Source: Linanthus parryae (lineage: Eukaryota; Streptophyta; Magnoliopsida; Ericales; Polemoniaceae). From it: DNA of 64,000 bases. Below the pieces are notes generated by a model that saw only the letters and a list, made by a program, of their open reading frames with translations, was not told the origin of the DNA and ran no database searches. The stretch lies in contig JALGPY010000002.1 in assembly GCA_023055425.1 (NCBI GenBank), forward strand, positions 119,486,088 through 119,550,087, read 5' to 3'. The position numbers and the translations under genes were made by a program. Numbering within the stretch: position 1 is the stretch's first letter; each line of letters starts with the position of its first letter. This document shows positions 11,924-23,476 of this stretch, one piece after another.

Positions 11924-13621
11924 TTAAGGGGTTGGGCAGTCTTCATTTTCACCAACAACAATCACTTCTTCAGTCTTGTCCTTTGTGGCAGTCTTTGGAG
12001 ATTTCTTCTTCTTCTTCTTCAGAGTTATCAACAAATCATCTGAGTCACGGCTATCCACTTCATCTTCTTCCTGAGCAGCTTGTTCAACTACCACCTATTT
12101 TCCTTTATATTTGACTGGAGTAGCCTCTTCCTGGTTGGAATGTTCACTTGAAAAGTTCTTGTCAGAGTCACCTTTCTTGTCACATTCTTCATCTTCAGGG
12201 ACATCAAACACACTCATGCTTCTAAAATATGGTTTCCACCATTTATTTGACCTGTGAGAGATCAGTCTCAAACCCATGATGATTCTCTTTGATCTCACTA
12301 TTGTCCATCACTATTGTCCATTCAAAATATGGTTTCCACCATCTCACTATTGAAGACAAATCAGGAGGTTGAGATGTCTGGCTTGAAGTAGGAGTCAAGG
12401 CCTTGGGCTTAACGAATTTCTTTGCATTCAGCTCATCCTCAGTCAAATCTGAATACAACTTCCAAACCTTCTCTTTGTTCTTAACTACCCCAATCTTCTC
12501 AAAATTCTTCTCATTCAGCATGCCAATCCCGGAAGTGATAGACTCTTCACCAGTAGTAGGAATTTCAAGGTGTTGGAAGAACAGAGTAAGCAAGTTTGCT
12601 TAAGGCAAAGGATGCTTTCTCTGATCTGTTTGACTGAAAAGCATGTGTTCCATTACATGTTTCTGCAGATCAATGTCATAGCCATGCATAATCAAATACA
12701 TAATGTACAGCACCCTCTCAGTAACTAACTCCTTAGAATGTTCCCTTGGAAAGATGCATCTCATCAAGATAGTGAATAGAACTTTGGCTTCAACATTTAA
12801 CACAGAGTGTGTTAACTATTTGGATGAGTCAGGAACATTGGGTAGAAAGAATTCTTCTCTTGCCAATTTTAAAGCTTCATTCTTGGGAGGGTAGTTCTGT
12901 GTGTCATATCTCTTAGGACACCCTAGGACAGATGCAAACTCAGCATGATCTAATTCCATTGTAACTCCAGCAACTAAAGACTTGATAACTAAGTGTGGAT
13001 AATTCTTAAGTTGCTTCATGTTGAGATAGAAGAATATGGTGAGTCTAGGGTAAGCTAGCTCAGGGGGTTCAGCATGAACCACAAAGAGCTTTTCTTCAAC
13101 ATAGTGATACAGTTCAGATTCATTCCAAGCAACATATGCATATCGATCAAACTGCAAAAAGAAATATTCCTAGATGCAAAACCATCCAACAATTGACCTT
13201 TTCAAGTAATTGAGATGAACCAAGATACATCAGGAGCAGTGTTCTTTGAGTATATCTGCAAGGCTTTCTTCACATTGTCTACTGGCTGTTCCTCGGTTAC
13301 TTTTCCTTTCCCCTTTTCAGCTTGAGTTGCCTTCTTCTTTTTCTTCAACTTCTCGGGGCTGGAGATCTCTATTTCAGGTTTCTTCTCTGCAGCAGCTTTC
13401 TCTTTCTTCTTCTTCTTCTTTTCTGAGGATGGAGTTGCATCCTTCTTGACTTTATTCTTGAGTGGAGGGAGCTCTGAAACTGCCTCTGCACTAGGTGTTC
13501 TAGAGTTGGAGTCTCCACTGACCTCTTGAACTTCATCCACTGTTGTCTTTCTCTTCTTCGCAGAGCTAGGTTTTGATCCTCCGGCCATCTTGACTCTGTC
13601 TGAGGCTCTTCTAGTGCTCAT
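11924..13621 (-). pseudogene. Extra ORF downstream of Copia pol (env-like position, SIRE type)
   Basis: The frame starts with an ATG at 13621 and a Lys/Glu/Ser-rich N-terminal half with runs of Lys (13202-13621). A folded-looking part follows at 13157-12600 (NMKQLKNYPHLVIKSL, ELDHAEFASVLGCPKRYD), then an acidic and Lys-rich C-terminal part ending at 11924. Several stops and shifts interrupt it. It lies after pol on the same strand, where SIRE-lineage Copia elements carry an additional ORF often called env-like. I see no clear signal peptide or transmembrane helix, so an envelope function is not supported. A short duplicated segment (ATATGGTTTCCACCAT at about 12228 and 12332) repeats a WWKPYF coding unit. 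Confidence 0.55.
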
Positions 13622-14077
13622 TAGGGTTTGGGAGAAGAATAGAGAGAGGTGGATTTGATACGGAATGAAGGAGAGGAGAAGGAGATAAATACTCAGAGAA
13701 TTTGTGTTTGAAAAGGAAACTGCAATATTTTTCAGATCTAAAAAGATCTATAGTGATGAACAATGATTCAAATCTTTAAAGCCGTTTGAAATAAATAATT
13801 TAATACTATATTTGGCTGAAAATCAATTTTGAAAAAGGTAGGGGCAATATTGAGCAAATATCCACAAAGATAGCACCCAATATTAAATGATCCAATATTT
13901 ATTCACTAATCAGTTATCAGACTTATTTTCAAGGCTTTGAAAATAATTTCAAGGTCTTGAAATGCTGTTAAGCTGAAACACATAAGACCAAAGCTTTGAA
14001 TAGATTTTCAAGGCTTTGAAAATCAGTTCAAACCTTTGTAACACATAATAACTTAACTTTCTTACCTGATGCTCCCC
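13622..14077 (-). other. Spacer between Copia pol and the downstream ORF, with dispersed palindromes
   Basis: AT-rich, without an ORF. It holds three imperfect palindromes of the TTTTCAAGGCTTTGAAAA type at 13926-13943, 13946-13963 and 14004-14023, plus single arms near 13990 and 14030. Confidence 0.6.
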
Positions 14078-17000
14078 CTAAACCAATGCATTCTTATTTA
14101 GCATGCCTAATTCCAGTCTTAGAACTGAGAATCTTTCATCTGGCAATGGTTTAGTAAAGATATTTTCAAGTTGCATGTTAGTAGAAACAAATTCAAGAAC
14201 CATATCACCTTTTTCATCATAATCTCTGATGAAATGATGTCTGACATCTATATGCTTGGTTCTTGAATACTATACTAGATTCTTTGTAATAGATATTGCA
14301 CTAGTGTTGTCACACTTGATGGGAATACTTCTGAAATCAAATCCAAGATCCCTTAATTGTTGAGCAATCCATAATACTTGTGAACAACATGCACCAGCAG
14401 ATATATATTCAGCTTCAGTTGTTGATAGAGCAACTGAGTTATGTTTCTTGGAGTGCCAACTGATCAAAGATGATCCAATAAATTGGCAAGTTCCCGAAGT
14501 GCTTTTTCTATCAACTTTGTAACCTGCAAAGTCAGCATATGAAAATACATGCAAAGAGAAGTTAGAATGTCTTGGATACAAAATCCCTAAGTCTTTGGTA
14601 CCATTTAGATATCTGAATATTCTCTTCACATCAGTTAATTGTGATTCCTTTGGATCAACTTGAAATCTGCACACATACATACACTGAACATGATATCTGG
14701 TCTACTAGTAGTAAGGTATAGTAATGATCCAATCTAACCTCTGTACTCTTTCACATTGACACTCTTACCAAATCCATCTTTCTCTAAAGACAGTGTAGAA
14801 CTCATTGGAGTCTTGATCTATTTTGATTGAGACATGTTGTACTTGTTCAGCAAGTACCTAGTATACTTGCTTTGATGCAGAAAGATACCCTTCTTCAATT
14901 GATGTATTTGAAGTCCAAGGAAGAAGTTTAACTCTCCCATCATACTCATTTCAAATTCCCTGCTCATAAGACTTGAGAATTCTTTGCATAGAAGATCATT
15001 AGTAGCTCCAAACAGAATATCATCAACATAAATCTGAACTACAAGTAAATCTTTCTCATGAGTCTTTATGAAAAGGGTCTTGTCTACCAATCCTCTTTTG
15101 AAATCATTTTCAAGCAGAAACTTTGACAATCTTTCATACGAAGCCCTTGGAGCTTGTTTCAAACCATAAAGAGTTTTGTCAAGTTTATAAACATGATCTG
15201 GAAACTCATCATTTTCAAAGCCAGGAGGTTGTGCAACATAAACTTCTTCTTGTAAGTAGTCATTCAGAAAAACACATTTTACATCCATTTGAAATAGTTT
15301 CATATTTTTGAAAGATGCAATGCAAGCAGAATTCTAATTGCTTCTAACCTGGAAACTAGAGCAAAAGTTTCCTCATAATCAATATATTCTTCTTGATTGT
15401 AACCTTGAGAAACTAACCTTACTTTGTTTCTGATCACTTTGCCATCCTCATCCAGTTTGTTTCTGAACACCCATCTGGTACCAATGACAGGCTAGTTTGT
15501 AGGTGGAGGAACCAGGTTCCACACCTTGTTTCTTTCAAACTCATTGAGTTAACTTTGCATATCTATAATCCAGCCTGCTTCTTGTAAAGCTTCCTTCACA
15601 GTTTTGGGTTCTACAAGAGAAATGAAAGCATTGAAGGCACAAAGATTCTTCAACTGTGACCTTGTTTGTGTACCAGTGGTTGGGCCAAATATGATATTGT
15701 CAGCTGGATGAGATGAAAGATATTTGAATCTCTTTCTTGGAGACCATGGTTCAGGTTCTCCATATATCTTCTATGGTTTTGAAGTAGTGGCCTGATCATT
15801 CATCTCTTTCTGATCATCTTTGTCAAGGCTTTGATCTCTATTTTCAAAGCATTGAGACTTGTTTTCAAGGTCTTGAAAATGGATTCTGTCTCCTTCAGAA
15901 CCTTTCTTAAACCCAAGAGAGTTCTCAGCTTCTTCTTCTGATTCATGCTTGTTTAGATTCAAGTCTGCAAAACTTTCACTCAAAGAACCATCATAGCTTT
16001 CATTAAAAATAACATGAATACTTTCGTCAACCAGCTTGGCTCTTTTATTATAAACTCTATAAGCTTTGCTAGTAAGAGAATAACCAAGAAATATACCTTC
16101 ATCACTTCTTGCATGAAACTTACCCAAGTTGTCCTTACCATTTTTGTGGACATAGCATGTGCAACCAAAGGGTCCGAAGATTGAGATGTTTGACTTTCTC
16201 CCTTTGAAGATTTCATAGGGGGTTTTCTTCAAGATAGGTCTGATCTGTTCAGAATGTAATTTGCTGTATTCACAACTTCTGCCCAGTAATGTTTTGGCAA
16301 CTTATTTTACTAGAAGCATTGTCCTTGACATGTCTTCAAGAGTCATGTTCTTTCTTTCAACAACTCCATTCTGTTGAGGAGTTCTAGGAGCAGAAATTTT
16401 GTGAGAGATACCATGATTAGCACAAAAAAAATCAAATTCTAATTGATTAAATTCCCTACCATGATCACTTCTAATTGAAGCAATGGGTAGCTTTTTCAGG
16501 TTTTGAAGTTCTCTGCAAAGCTTTGAAAATTCAGAGAGGGCTTCATATTTTTCTTTGAAAAACATAACCCAAGTGTATCTAGAATAATCATCTACAATAA
16601 CTAGCATACACCTCTTACCTTTTGAAGTTGGTTTCCTCATAGGACCACACAAATCCATGTAAAGCAGTTCAATAGGTCTAGAAGTACTTACAAACACTAT
16701 GGTTTGAATGAGCTTCTGGTATGCTTTCCCTGAGTACAAGCTTTGCATACTTCATCTTCTTTGAACTTGATGGATGGTAATCCTCTTACCAAGTCTTAGG
16801 ATATTAATTTGTTCAAGGTATGCAAGCTAATGTGACCAAGCTTTCTGTGCCAAATCCTTTAATCCTCTTTCAAGGCCTTGAGACACTTTAAGCTCTTACC
16901 AGCAACTTTGTTAGTCTGAAAGGTATAAAAATTATTTGATCTAGAGGCTGTGAGAATGCAATTGCCTAATTTCTCATTTTTCACCACACACTTCTCTTTA

Positions 17001-19143
17001 TCAAAGATAACCTTATTACCATTATCACATAGCTGAGATACACTAAGCAAGTTAAATTTCAAACCATCAACTAGATATACATCATAAATAAAATTTTCAG
17101 AATATGTACCAACTTTACCAATACGAAGAATGTTGCATTTGCCTTTGTCACAAAGAGTAATTGAACCTTCAGATTGCTCTTTCAATTATGAGAATAGAGA
17201 TCTCTTTCCACTCATGTGTCTTGAGCAACCACTGTCCATAAACCACTTATGTTCTTTGACATTGGTGACAACCTGCAAACACCAATCACTGCGTTACCCA
17301 ACTGTTAGACCAAGTGTGGAATTTGGATTCATACTCAGGATCAATCATGTTAGGTGGTCTGACCCCTTTAGGAACCCAAATCTGTCTGACTTGTCCTTTA
17401 AGTTCAAATGGGAATGTGTTCCTCATTATATGAGGGTCTCTTCTTCTGAGAGGACAAGTCATCTTCCTATGACCAATCTTGTTACAAAAATGGCACTTAG
17501 GAGAAGTTTTGCTTCCAGCTTACACAAATCTGGTATTGCTATTTCTTGGAAAACTTGGGTTGTATCCAATACCAGTTTTGTGAACTGGCTTTGAACTTCC
17601 TCCAAGAATCAAGTTTAACTTGTGTTATGAGCCTGCAAGCTTGATTTTGACTAATTCAGATTCTTGAAGTTTCTCAGCAAGAGAAGTCTTTTGTTTATCT
17701 AATTCATCAACTTGATGTATTAGATTAACAAGGCTGTTACTCAGTACAGAGTTCTCAGTGACTACTTCCTTGACATGTGTTTTCAAGGATTTGAAACTGA
17801 TTTTCAAGGTCTTTAAATCACTGTCAGTATTCTTCTGAGAGATTTCAAGATTTTGATTTAGACAAACAAGTTGTAAATTCTCTTTTTCTTTCTCATGAAA
17901 TTTTTTCTTTCAAAAGTCTAATCTCTTTCAGCTAATCTTCTTCATTTAAAAGCATTGTTCTAAGATAATCTGAAAGAGCATCTTTTGGTTTTGAAATCAG
18001 ACAGTTTACCATTACCTCAATTTTCTTCTCAGAACTTTCATCATGCTTGGCCATGAAGCATAGGTTGGCATGTACGTCTTCAGATTCAGATTCACTTGAG
18101 CTATCTGAATCACTCCATGAAGCTATCATAGATTTCTTTCTCCTGTCATGGTCTTTCTTTTGGAAGTTCTTGATTTTCTTGTGTGGGCAATCTCTTATCA
18201 AATGTCATGCATCACCACACTCAAAGCAGTTCATAACTTTGGATTTATTTTGTGAAGAAGACTTACTTTTGTAGTCCTTGCTACTGGATGATCTATTTCT
18301 TTCTCTGTTGAAGTCTTTGTTTCCAAAGTTTCTCTTCATCTTGAGAATTCTGGTCAAGGCTTTGGAAATCAAGGTAAGAGGATCTTCATCATCATCATCT
18401 TCAGTTTCAAGGATTTGAATTTTCTCATTTTCTCTGGCCTTGAGTGCTAAGTTCTTGACACCTTCATGTAGCTCTCCATCAGCTTCATTCATGGATATTT
18501 CATGTGTCAGGAGCTTCCCTTGTAGATCATCAAGTTGTAGTGATGAGAGATCTTGAGTTTCTTCAATGGCTGTTGTCTTTGGTTCCCATTCGGCCTTTGG
18601 AATACTTCTCAGTATCTTCCTCACCTTTTCTTCACTGGATATATGTTTTCCCAAAGAATCAAGGTTGTTAACAATGTCTGTGAACCTCTTGAACATCTCT
18701 CTGATTGACTCATCTGCATTCATCTTGAACAACTCATATTGTCTGAGAAAGATGTTGATCTTGGTTTGCTTGACTTGACTGGTTCCTTAAAATGTGACCA
18801 CAAGCTTGTCCCAGATTTCCTTGGCATTCTTGCAGCCTCAAATTCTAGTGAATTCATTTGTACTCAAAGCACAATACAAGATGTTAATAGCTTTGTAAAT
18901 ATTAGAAAATTGTTCCAATTCAGAAGAGGAGAGTGAGTCTTTAGATTTGGGAGTTTTGATCCCAACTTTCTCTGTAAAGAAAGTGTGAGGTCCATTCTGA
19001 ATAATGGTCCAAATCTCTATGTCCTCATCAATGATGAACATCTTCATTAGGGCTTTCCAGTGAGCAAAGTTGTCTCCACAAAATAGAGGAGGTCTGTTGG
19101 AAGCTCTTCCCTGTGGGAAACCACCATCACCTGCAGTACTCAT
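14078..19143 (-). pseudogene. Decayed gag-pol of a SIRE-like Copia retrotransposon
   Basis: All Copia domains occur in order on the - strand. Gag starts at 19143 (HWKALMKMFIIDEDIEIW). A zinc knuckle CFECGDA..HLIRDC lies near 18230-18200, with an in-frame TGA inside it. The pre-integrase region is at 17185-16860. Integrase covers 16850-15770, with VCKACTQGKH, MDLCGPM, RSDHGREF and PQQNGVVERKN supplying the zinc Cys pair and the D, D, E residues. RT is at 15303-14818 (YGLKQAPR, YVDDILFGAT) and RNase H at 14680-14078 (KVDRKSTSGTC, TTEAEY, CDNTSA). Frameshifts and stops separate most domains, so it is not coding-competent. The KVDRKSTSGTC form and the extra downstream ORF point to the SIRE lineage. 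Confidence 0.9.
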
Positions 19144-19179
19144 GATCACTAGATGGTTAAATCTTATACAGTGATACAA

Positions 19180-19191
19180 GCTCTGATACCA
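19180..19191 (-). other. Primer binding site, initiator tRNA-Met type
   Basis: The - strand reads TGGTATCAGAGC, the standard Copia primer site complementary to initiator tRNA-Met. It lies two bases from the LTR edge at 19194. Confidence 0.85.
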
Positions 19192-19193
19192 AT

Positions 19194-20444
19194 TGAAAGG
19201 GGAGTATGCAGATGGATATGCAGCACATATACTCTAGAGGGGGGGGGGGTGTTGAATAGAGTATGCCAACTTTTTCAAAACTTGAGGAGGAAAAGAGTTT
19301 TAGTTCAAGTGAAAAGGAGTTCAAGGCCTTGAACACAAATTCAATCATTTGAAAAGAGATACAGTTAGTAATGAAACAGACAAGTCTTTTTCAAAGCCTT
19401 GAAAAGAGTTTCAAACTCTTGAAAAACAGACACGTTTGAGTGCTGTAAAAGCTGTGAATGTGAATGAAAGAGACAAATGATTTATAGAGTTCAGTCCACT
19501 TGGATCTACGTCTCTACCTAGGGATCTTCTCCCTGTAGGATTTTCAACTCAATTCTTATTAATCAAAAGCTAAGCCCTAGATCTCAAGCACAGAGAGTTC
19601 CCTTACTCTGTTACAGCTTGTGGTTCTCCCTAACATCTAGTACCTGCTCTAGCTAACTGATTAACTAAGAATTCTCTATTTTTCACCTTGAACAATCCTT
19701 GAGAATGAAATATAGAAGTATTACAGAAATGATCTACCAATAAAGCAAGATACAGAAGAACACTAGAATGTAGAACTGCAGTGAGGAATGCAGTGAACTT
19801 CTGTGAATTGGATTGTGAAAGTGATGAACTTATTTGATGCTTGTCAATCCAGAATTGTGTCTCTCTTTTTGCCCGTTGAGTGTTGTGTCTTGTTGCTTCA
19901 AAATGAGCTCCATTTATACTGTTTGAAGCTCTGCAAATCTTCCCATATTTTCAGCAACAACTTCCTATGTTGTAGGCAACAAACTTTGACTCTCTTAACA
20001 GCTTTCTCCAACGGATACTTGATCACAATCTTCAGAGATATTGTTGTGATCTTGTCTTTAAACATTATGAGAAGCTGTCATGAGTATCTGATTGATCAAA
20101 GGATCATCTTCACTAAGTAATTTCCTTTCCTGCAAAATCCAGTTAAGGAAACACATCCTCCATATTTAGGGAATAAAATTTCTCTGCAAAACTGAGTCAA
20201 AATAATGGATTAAACAAGCTAGATATATCAAAACATTTTGTCTTTCATCATCAAATAATAACACATTAAGTACAGGGGAGAGAAGGATGGAATTAAATCA
20301 AAAGAGTTTAGAGAAAGTCCCCCTCAGAACATGTATGCATGTCAGACAGTTTCAAGGCTTTGAATCCTGGTTCAAGGCCTTGAAATAGCTCTTCTATTTC
20401 AAACCTGTGAAACCTGACTCACGGGGATGTCCTCTGCTAAAGCA
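19194..20444 (-). mobile_element. 5' LTR of the SIRE-like Copia (about 1.25 kb)
   Basis: On the - strand it starts TGCTTTAGCAGAGG and ends ...CCCCTTTCA beside the primer site, giving TG..CA ends. It contains a run of ten G (about 19238-19248) and several TTCAAGGCCTTGAA-type palindromes (19320, 19387, 20350, 20371). The last four bases, 20441-20444, are shared with the adjoining Gypsy LTR. No matching 3' LTR exists on the left. Confidence 0.7.
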
Positions 20445-22122
20445 CTTTATTGTTAATCCGGGCGTTTCGATGCATATTTCGATGTTATTTGTCAAATATA
20501 ATCGCTTGGTATGGTTGTTCATGTTGTCTTGACAGGAACGGATGCTAAACGATGTTTAGGAGGCATGAAACGAGCTTCGGAAACAAAGCAAACTCAAGAG
20601 GAAGCAAGAGAAGCAAAGTTAGAAGAGCAAAAGTGACCAATATCCACTATTTTGATAGTATCTTGAGTTATACAATTCATTTTGGAGTGAGACCAGTGGC
20701 AAATGAAAGTAGACTCAGAGAGCTTTCCAACGATAGGTCACGGAGCTAAAACGAAGATCGGACGAGAAAGATATGGTCCGACAAAGAGGATGCAAATCTG
20801 AGAAAATTCCCAGGGGTGTTCGTGCGAACAAACTTTTGTTCGCACGAACAAAATGCCTTAGAAAAATTTTAGGATGGCAAAAAGAAGTGATAAAGGGACT
20901 GCTGGAAAATAAGAACAAAATTCCTGTTCGCACGAACACTGTTCGCACGAACAGTCGGGTGTTCGTGCGAACAGAGAGGCCGGACGCGGATTTTTGGGTT
21001 CTTTTGGTAATTTCTTGAAAGTTTGAAGACTCTAACCTATTTACAACGTATTGGGACGATCCTAAGGAGATATTCACACATATTTGGAGTCTAGAGAGCT
21101 GGAGGAAGACGGGGACGAAGAGAACACAAAAGCCACCATTGGAGAGCTAGGTTTTTTATTTCTTCTTCTTCTTTCTCAATCTTGGTATGGAGAAACTTGT
21201 AAGTTGTGTTTGGTTGAGTCTTCTTAGCTAAATATTTTGCTAGGCATCTCTACGAGAGCCTAGGGTTCATGTAAACGATGATATTTTTCCGGATTTGATC
21301 TTTGCTTCATGATTTCTTGATTTATTCTTTTGAATCAATTCTAGTTTCTTGTTTATGTTAGTAATCCTAATTAAGTGACATGATTAGGAGATAAAACTAG
21401 GGTTCAAGAACTAGGGTTTGTTCAATAGTTGATTCATGCTTAAAGTTATCAATATTTTAATTCAATTGTTCATGTACTGTGCTTAATACTCAGTGTTAAT
21501 GGAGTAGCTAACCGAAAAAACTGATTAGTTAGCGAATGCACGATAGTGATTCTAACTAACTAGGATGAGACTTGAACATCAATCTCGTATCACTGAGGCT
21601 GAGAAGAGACGTGTTAGGATTGGCTAGTGTGGGTAGATTCGGTAGGTGCGATTCGACTGTTTCGTGCAACGGTGGACCGACAAGACCCGTTTTCGTGCAT
21701 GTCGTTAGCCTACTAGAACGGACCGGTAGACACAAGAGACCGATAGGAGATTGTAGTCTACCGTGAAGTAGAATGACTTGAGACCGATATGAGATAGTCA
21801 GCGCTGTTACCCGGCTTAATTAGAATATAGTTAACGTGTTGTTCTATAATCCGGAAATCGTCTACAGCCCTAGGTGATCTAGAGATTGCCTAGTTTCTCC
21901 AAACTTGTTTCTTAAATATAAAACAAAATACAAAAATATTAGCTTAGTTGTTATTTAAATTTCTAAAATCAATCAAATCTTTCCTCCTGCACCGTACTCT
22001 AAATTAAATAACTAATTAGATAATCTAAAGTCTGTCCTCGTGGGATCGATAACTCGGGGTTGAAATACCACCCCTATATTACTTGACCGTGCACTTGCGC
22101 ATACGCGTAAAGAATCGCGTCA
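20441..22122 (+). mobile_element. 5'-truncated Athila-like Gypsy LTR
   Basis: It is homologous to 2331-3821 from AGCACTTTATTG onward and ends ...GCGTCA like the complete LTR. The first 129 bases of the LTR are missing. The break is exactly at the edge of the Copia LTR (20444), as expected if that Copia had inserted into this LTR and the other half was later lost. It is about 190 bp longer than the matching part of the first copy, partly because the palindrome cluster is expanded. Confidence 0.75.
20817..20973. repeat. Expanded palindrome cluster in the LTR (five copies)
   Basis: TGTTCGTGCGAACA or TGTTCGCACGAACA occurs at 20817-20830, 20837-20850, 20925-20938, 20940-20953 and 20960-20973. All five are perfect apart from the central CA/TG choice. 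The equivalent place in the first LTR has three copies. Confidence 0.9.
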
Positions 22123-22952
22123 ATAGGTTAGGTAAGCAGTTCTATGCTTATTTTGTTATGTATACAAAAAATCAAAACCACTACTAGCACTCCATTACAG
22201 GCATTTGTATGAGTAAAATGAATACTTTGAGAACTGTTTTCAATAATTTGAGATATTGTGACTTGTTAGATTGGATGGGTCTTTAGGTTAGACTTTAGCC
22301 TGGACTCAGGGTCAGAGGGTTAGACTTTGCAGGTCTTCTCAACTCCACTATTGGATAAGATCTTGAGTAAGACAACATACGTCACTCTGAGTCAACTGTG
22401 TACTAGAGTTATACTCAACATTAGGAACTAGTCCTGCTCTACTGGACCGATGATCGAGTAAGGGGTGTCGACACCTAAAGTATGGTTGTCAGGTGAATTG
22501 GGAAAAGCTATAATTGTTGTAAGTGAATATGATCTTTACAGCACTCTGGGTACTGGGATTAGAATCTTTCATATTAGGCTGGTATATTTGAGATCTCTGA
22601 GCTATAAGTAACAGTTGACTCAATTTGTTTGATGTGCTGTTTATCTTAGTACTATCTCCGGGTTTTTGACTTGAGAGCCTGTGAGTACTAAAGCGTAACT
22701 TTTATATATAAACTCTATATAAATTATTTTTGATATAGCTGTCTACCCAAACTATTTCCGACATCTTTCTTCGTCTATCTATTTTCTAGAACAGGGAGCC
22801 TAGTTGAACACACAGTTGATTGTACATCGCCTAAACTATTGTAAATACCTATGTTAATATTAAGTACTCACTTTAACTTAAATTTTCCAATTTCTTTTAT
22901 CATGTCTCGTTACAGAAACATCAGTATTAGACTCCTTGCTAGGGAACATCAG
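22123..22952 (+). other. Retroelement-derived sequence upstream of ARP7, no gene
   Basis: It holds no ORF. GGGGTGTCGACAC at about 22465 also occurs near 53041 inside the Tekay-like LTR, so part of this stretch is probably an old LTR fragment of that kind. The rest is unassigned AT-rich sequence. Confidence 0.35.
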
Positions 22953-22981
22953 TGCTTTAGCAGAGGACATCCCCGTGAGTC
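22953..22981 (+). repeat. 29-nt perfect inverted match to the SIRE-like LTR start
   Basis: This stretch, beginning TGCTTTAGCAGAGGACATCC, is the exact reverse complement of 20416-20444, the first 29 nt of the Copia LTR. Similarity stops abruptly after it. Confidence 0.85.
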
Positions 22982-23015
22982 TGGGAATCTCCCGTTAGAT
23001 TTTGCAGCTCAGCAG

Positions 23016-23105
23016 GGAGGGTATCTGTCTCTGACAGGGGAGCAATTCATATTTAACCATAGTGTAGGGGGTATATGTATTTTAGCCATAATGGAGGGGT
23101 GGAAA
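23016..23105 (+). repeat. Dispersed repeat shared with ARP7 intron 2
   Basis: It contains TGTCTCTGACAGGGG followed by a GGGTAT.TGTATTTAGCC-like segment and an AGGGG(C/T)GG segment. The same three blocks recur in order at about 29490-29580. I cannot name the element. Confidence 0.5.
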
Positions 23106-23171
23106 ATGTCTTTTATTTGCCCCGAGACACCCCGGCCTCGCCAATCCCGGTTTCTCCCTGTTTAAGACCGA

Positions 23172-23179
23172 TTATATAT
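23172..23179 (+). promoter_or_regulatory. Possible TATA element upstream of ARP7
   Basis: TTATATAT lies about 220 bp before the ATG. The stretch between them has no ATG in a long frame and could be the 5' UTR. The call rests on position and sequence only; a chance match in AT-rich DNA is quite possible. Confidence 0.25.
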
Positions 23180-23398
23180 CCTCAAGCCCGGTACCGCACC
23201 ATCTAGAGGCTAATCTAGCTGAAGTGTGGCTCAAAGACAACGACTGCGTGCAGTCTGAACAGTGTCTGAATTTCTATCGTCATTTGCCAGTTATAGGAGA
23301 AGAAGAGTTCCTCTTTGTCCGTTCTTTATCATCATCCCCTCGATCACTTGCTTTCTGAACTCAAGAGTGGAAACTAGGGTTCTCGTTTCTTCCGGGCA

Positions 23399-23476
23399 AT
23401 GGAGGCCGTGGTGGTTGATGCTGGGTCGAAGCTCCTTAAAGCTGGCTTCGCCATCCCGGACCAGGCTCCTTCTCTG
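23399..23476 (+). CDS. ARP7: ARP7 exon 1 (residues 1-26)
   Basis: It starts at the ATG at 23399 and ends at Leu26, followed by GTAACA (phase 0). It encodes the first nucleotide phosphate-binding loop, [12 protein letters not shown]. Confidence 0.93.

Noticed and set aside
13926..20386. The TTCAAGGCCTTGAA motif as heat-shock elements
   Set aside because: Heat-shock elements need alternating GAA/TTC pentamers with 2-base gaps; here the spacing between TTC and GAA is larger, so the match fails.
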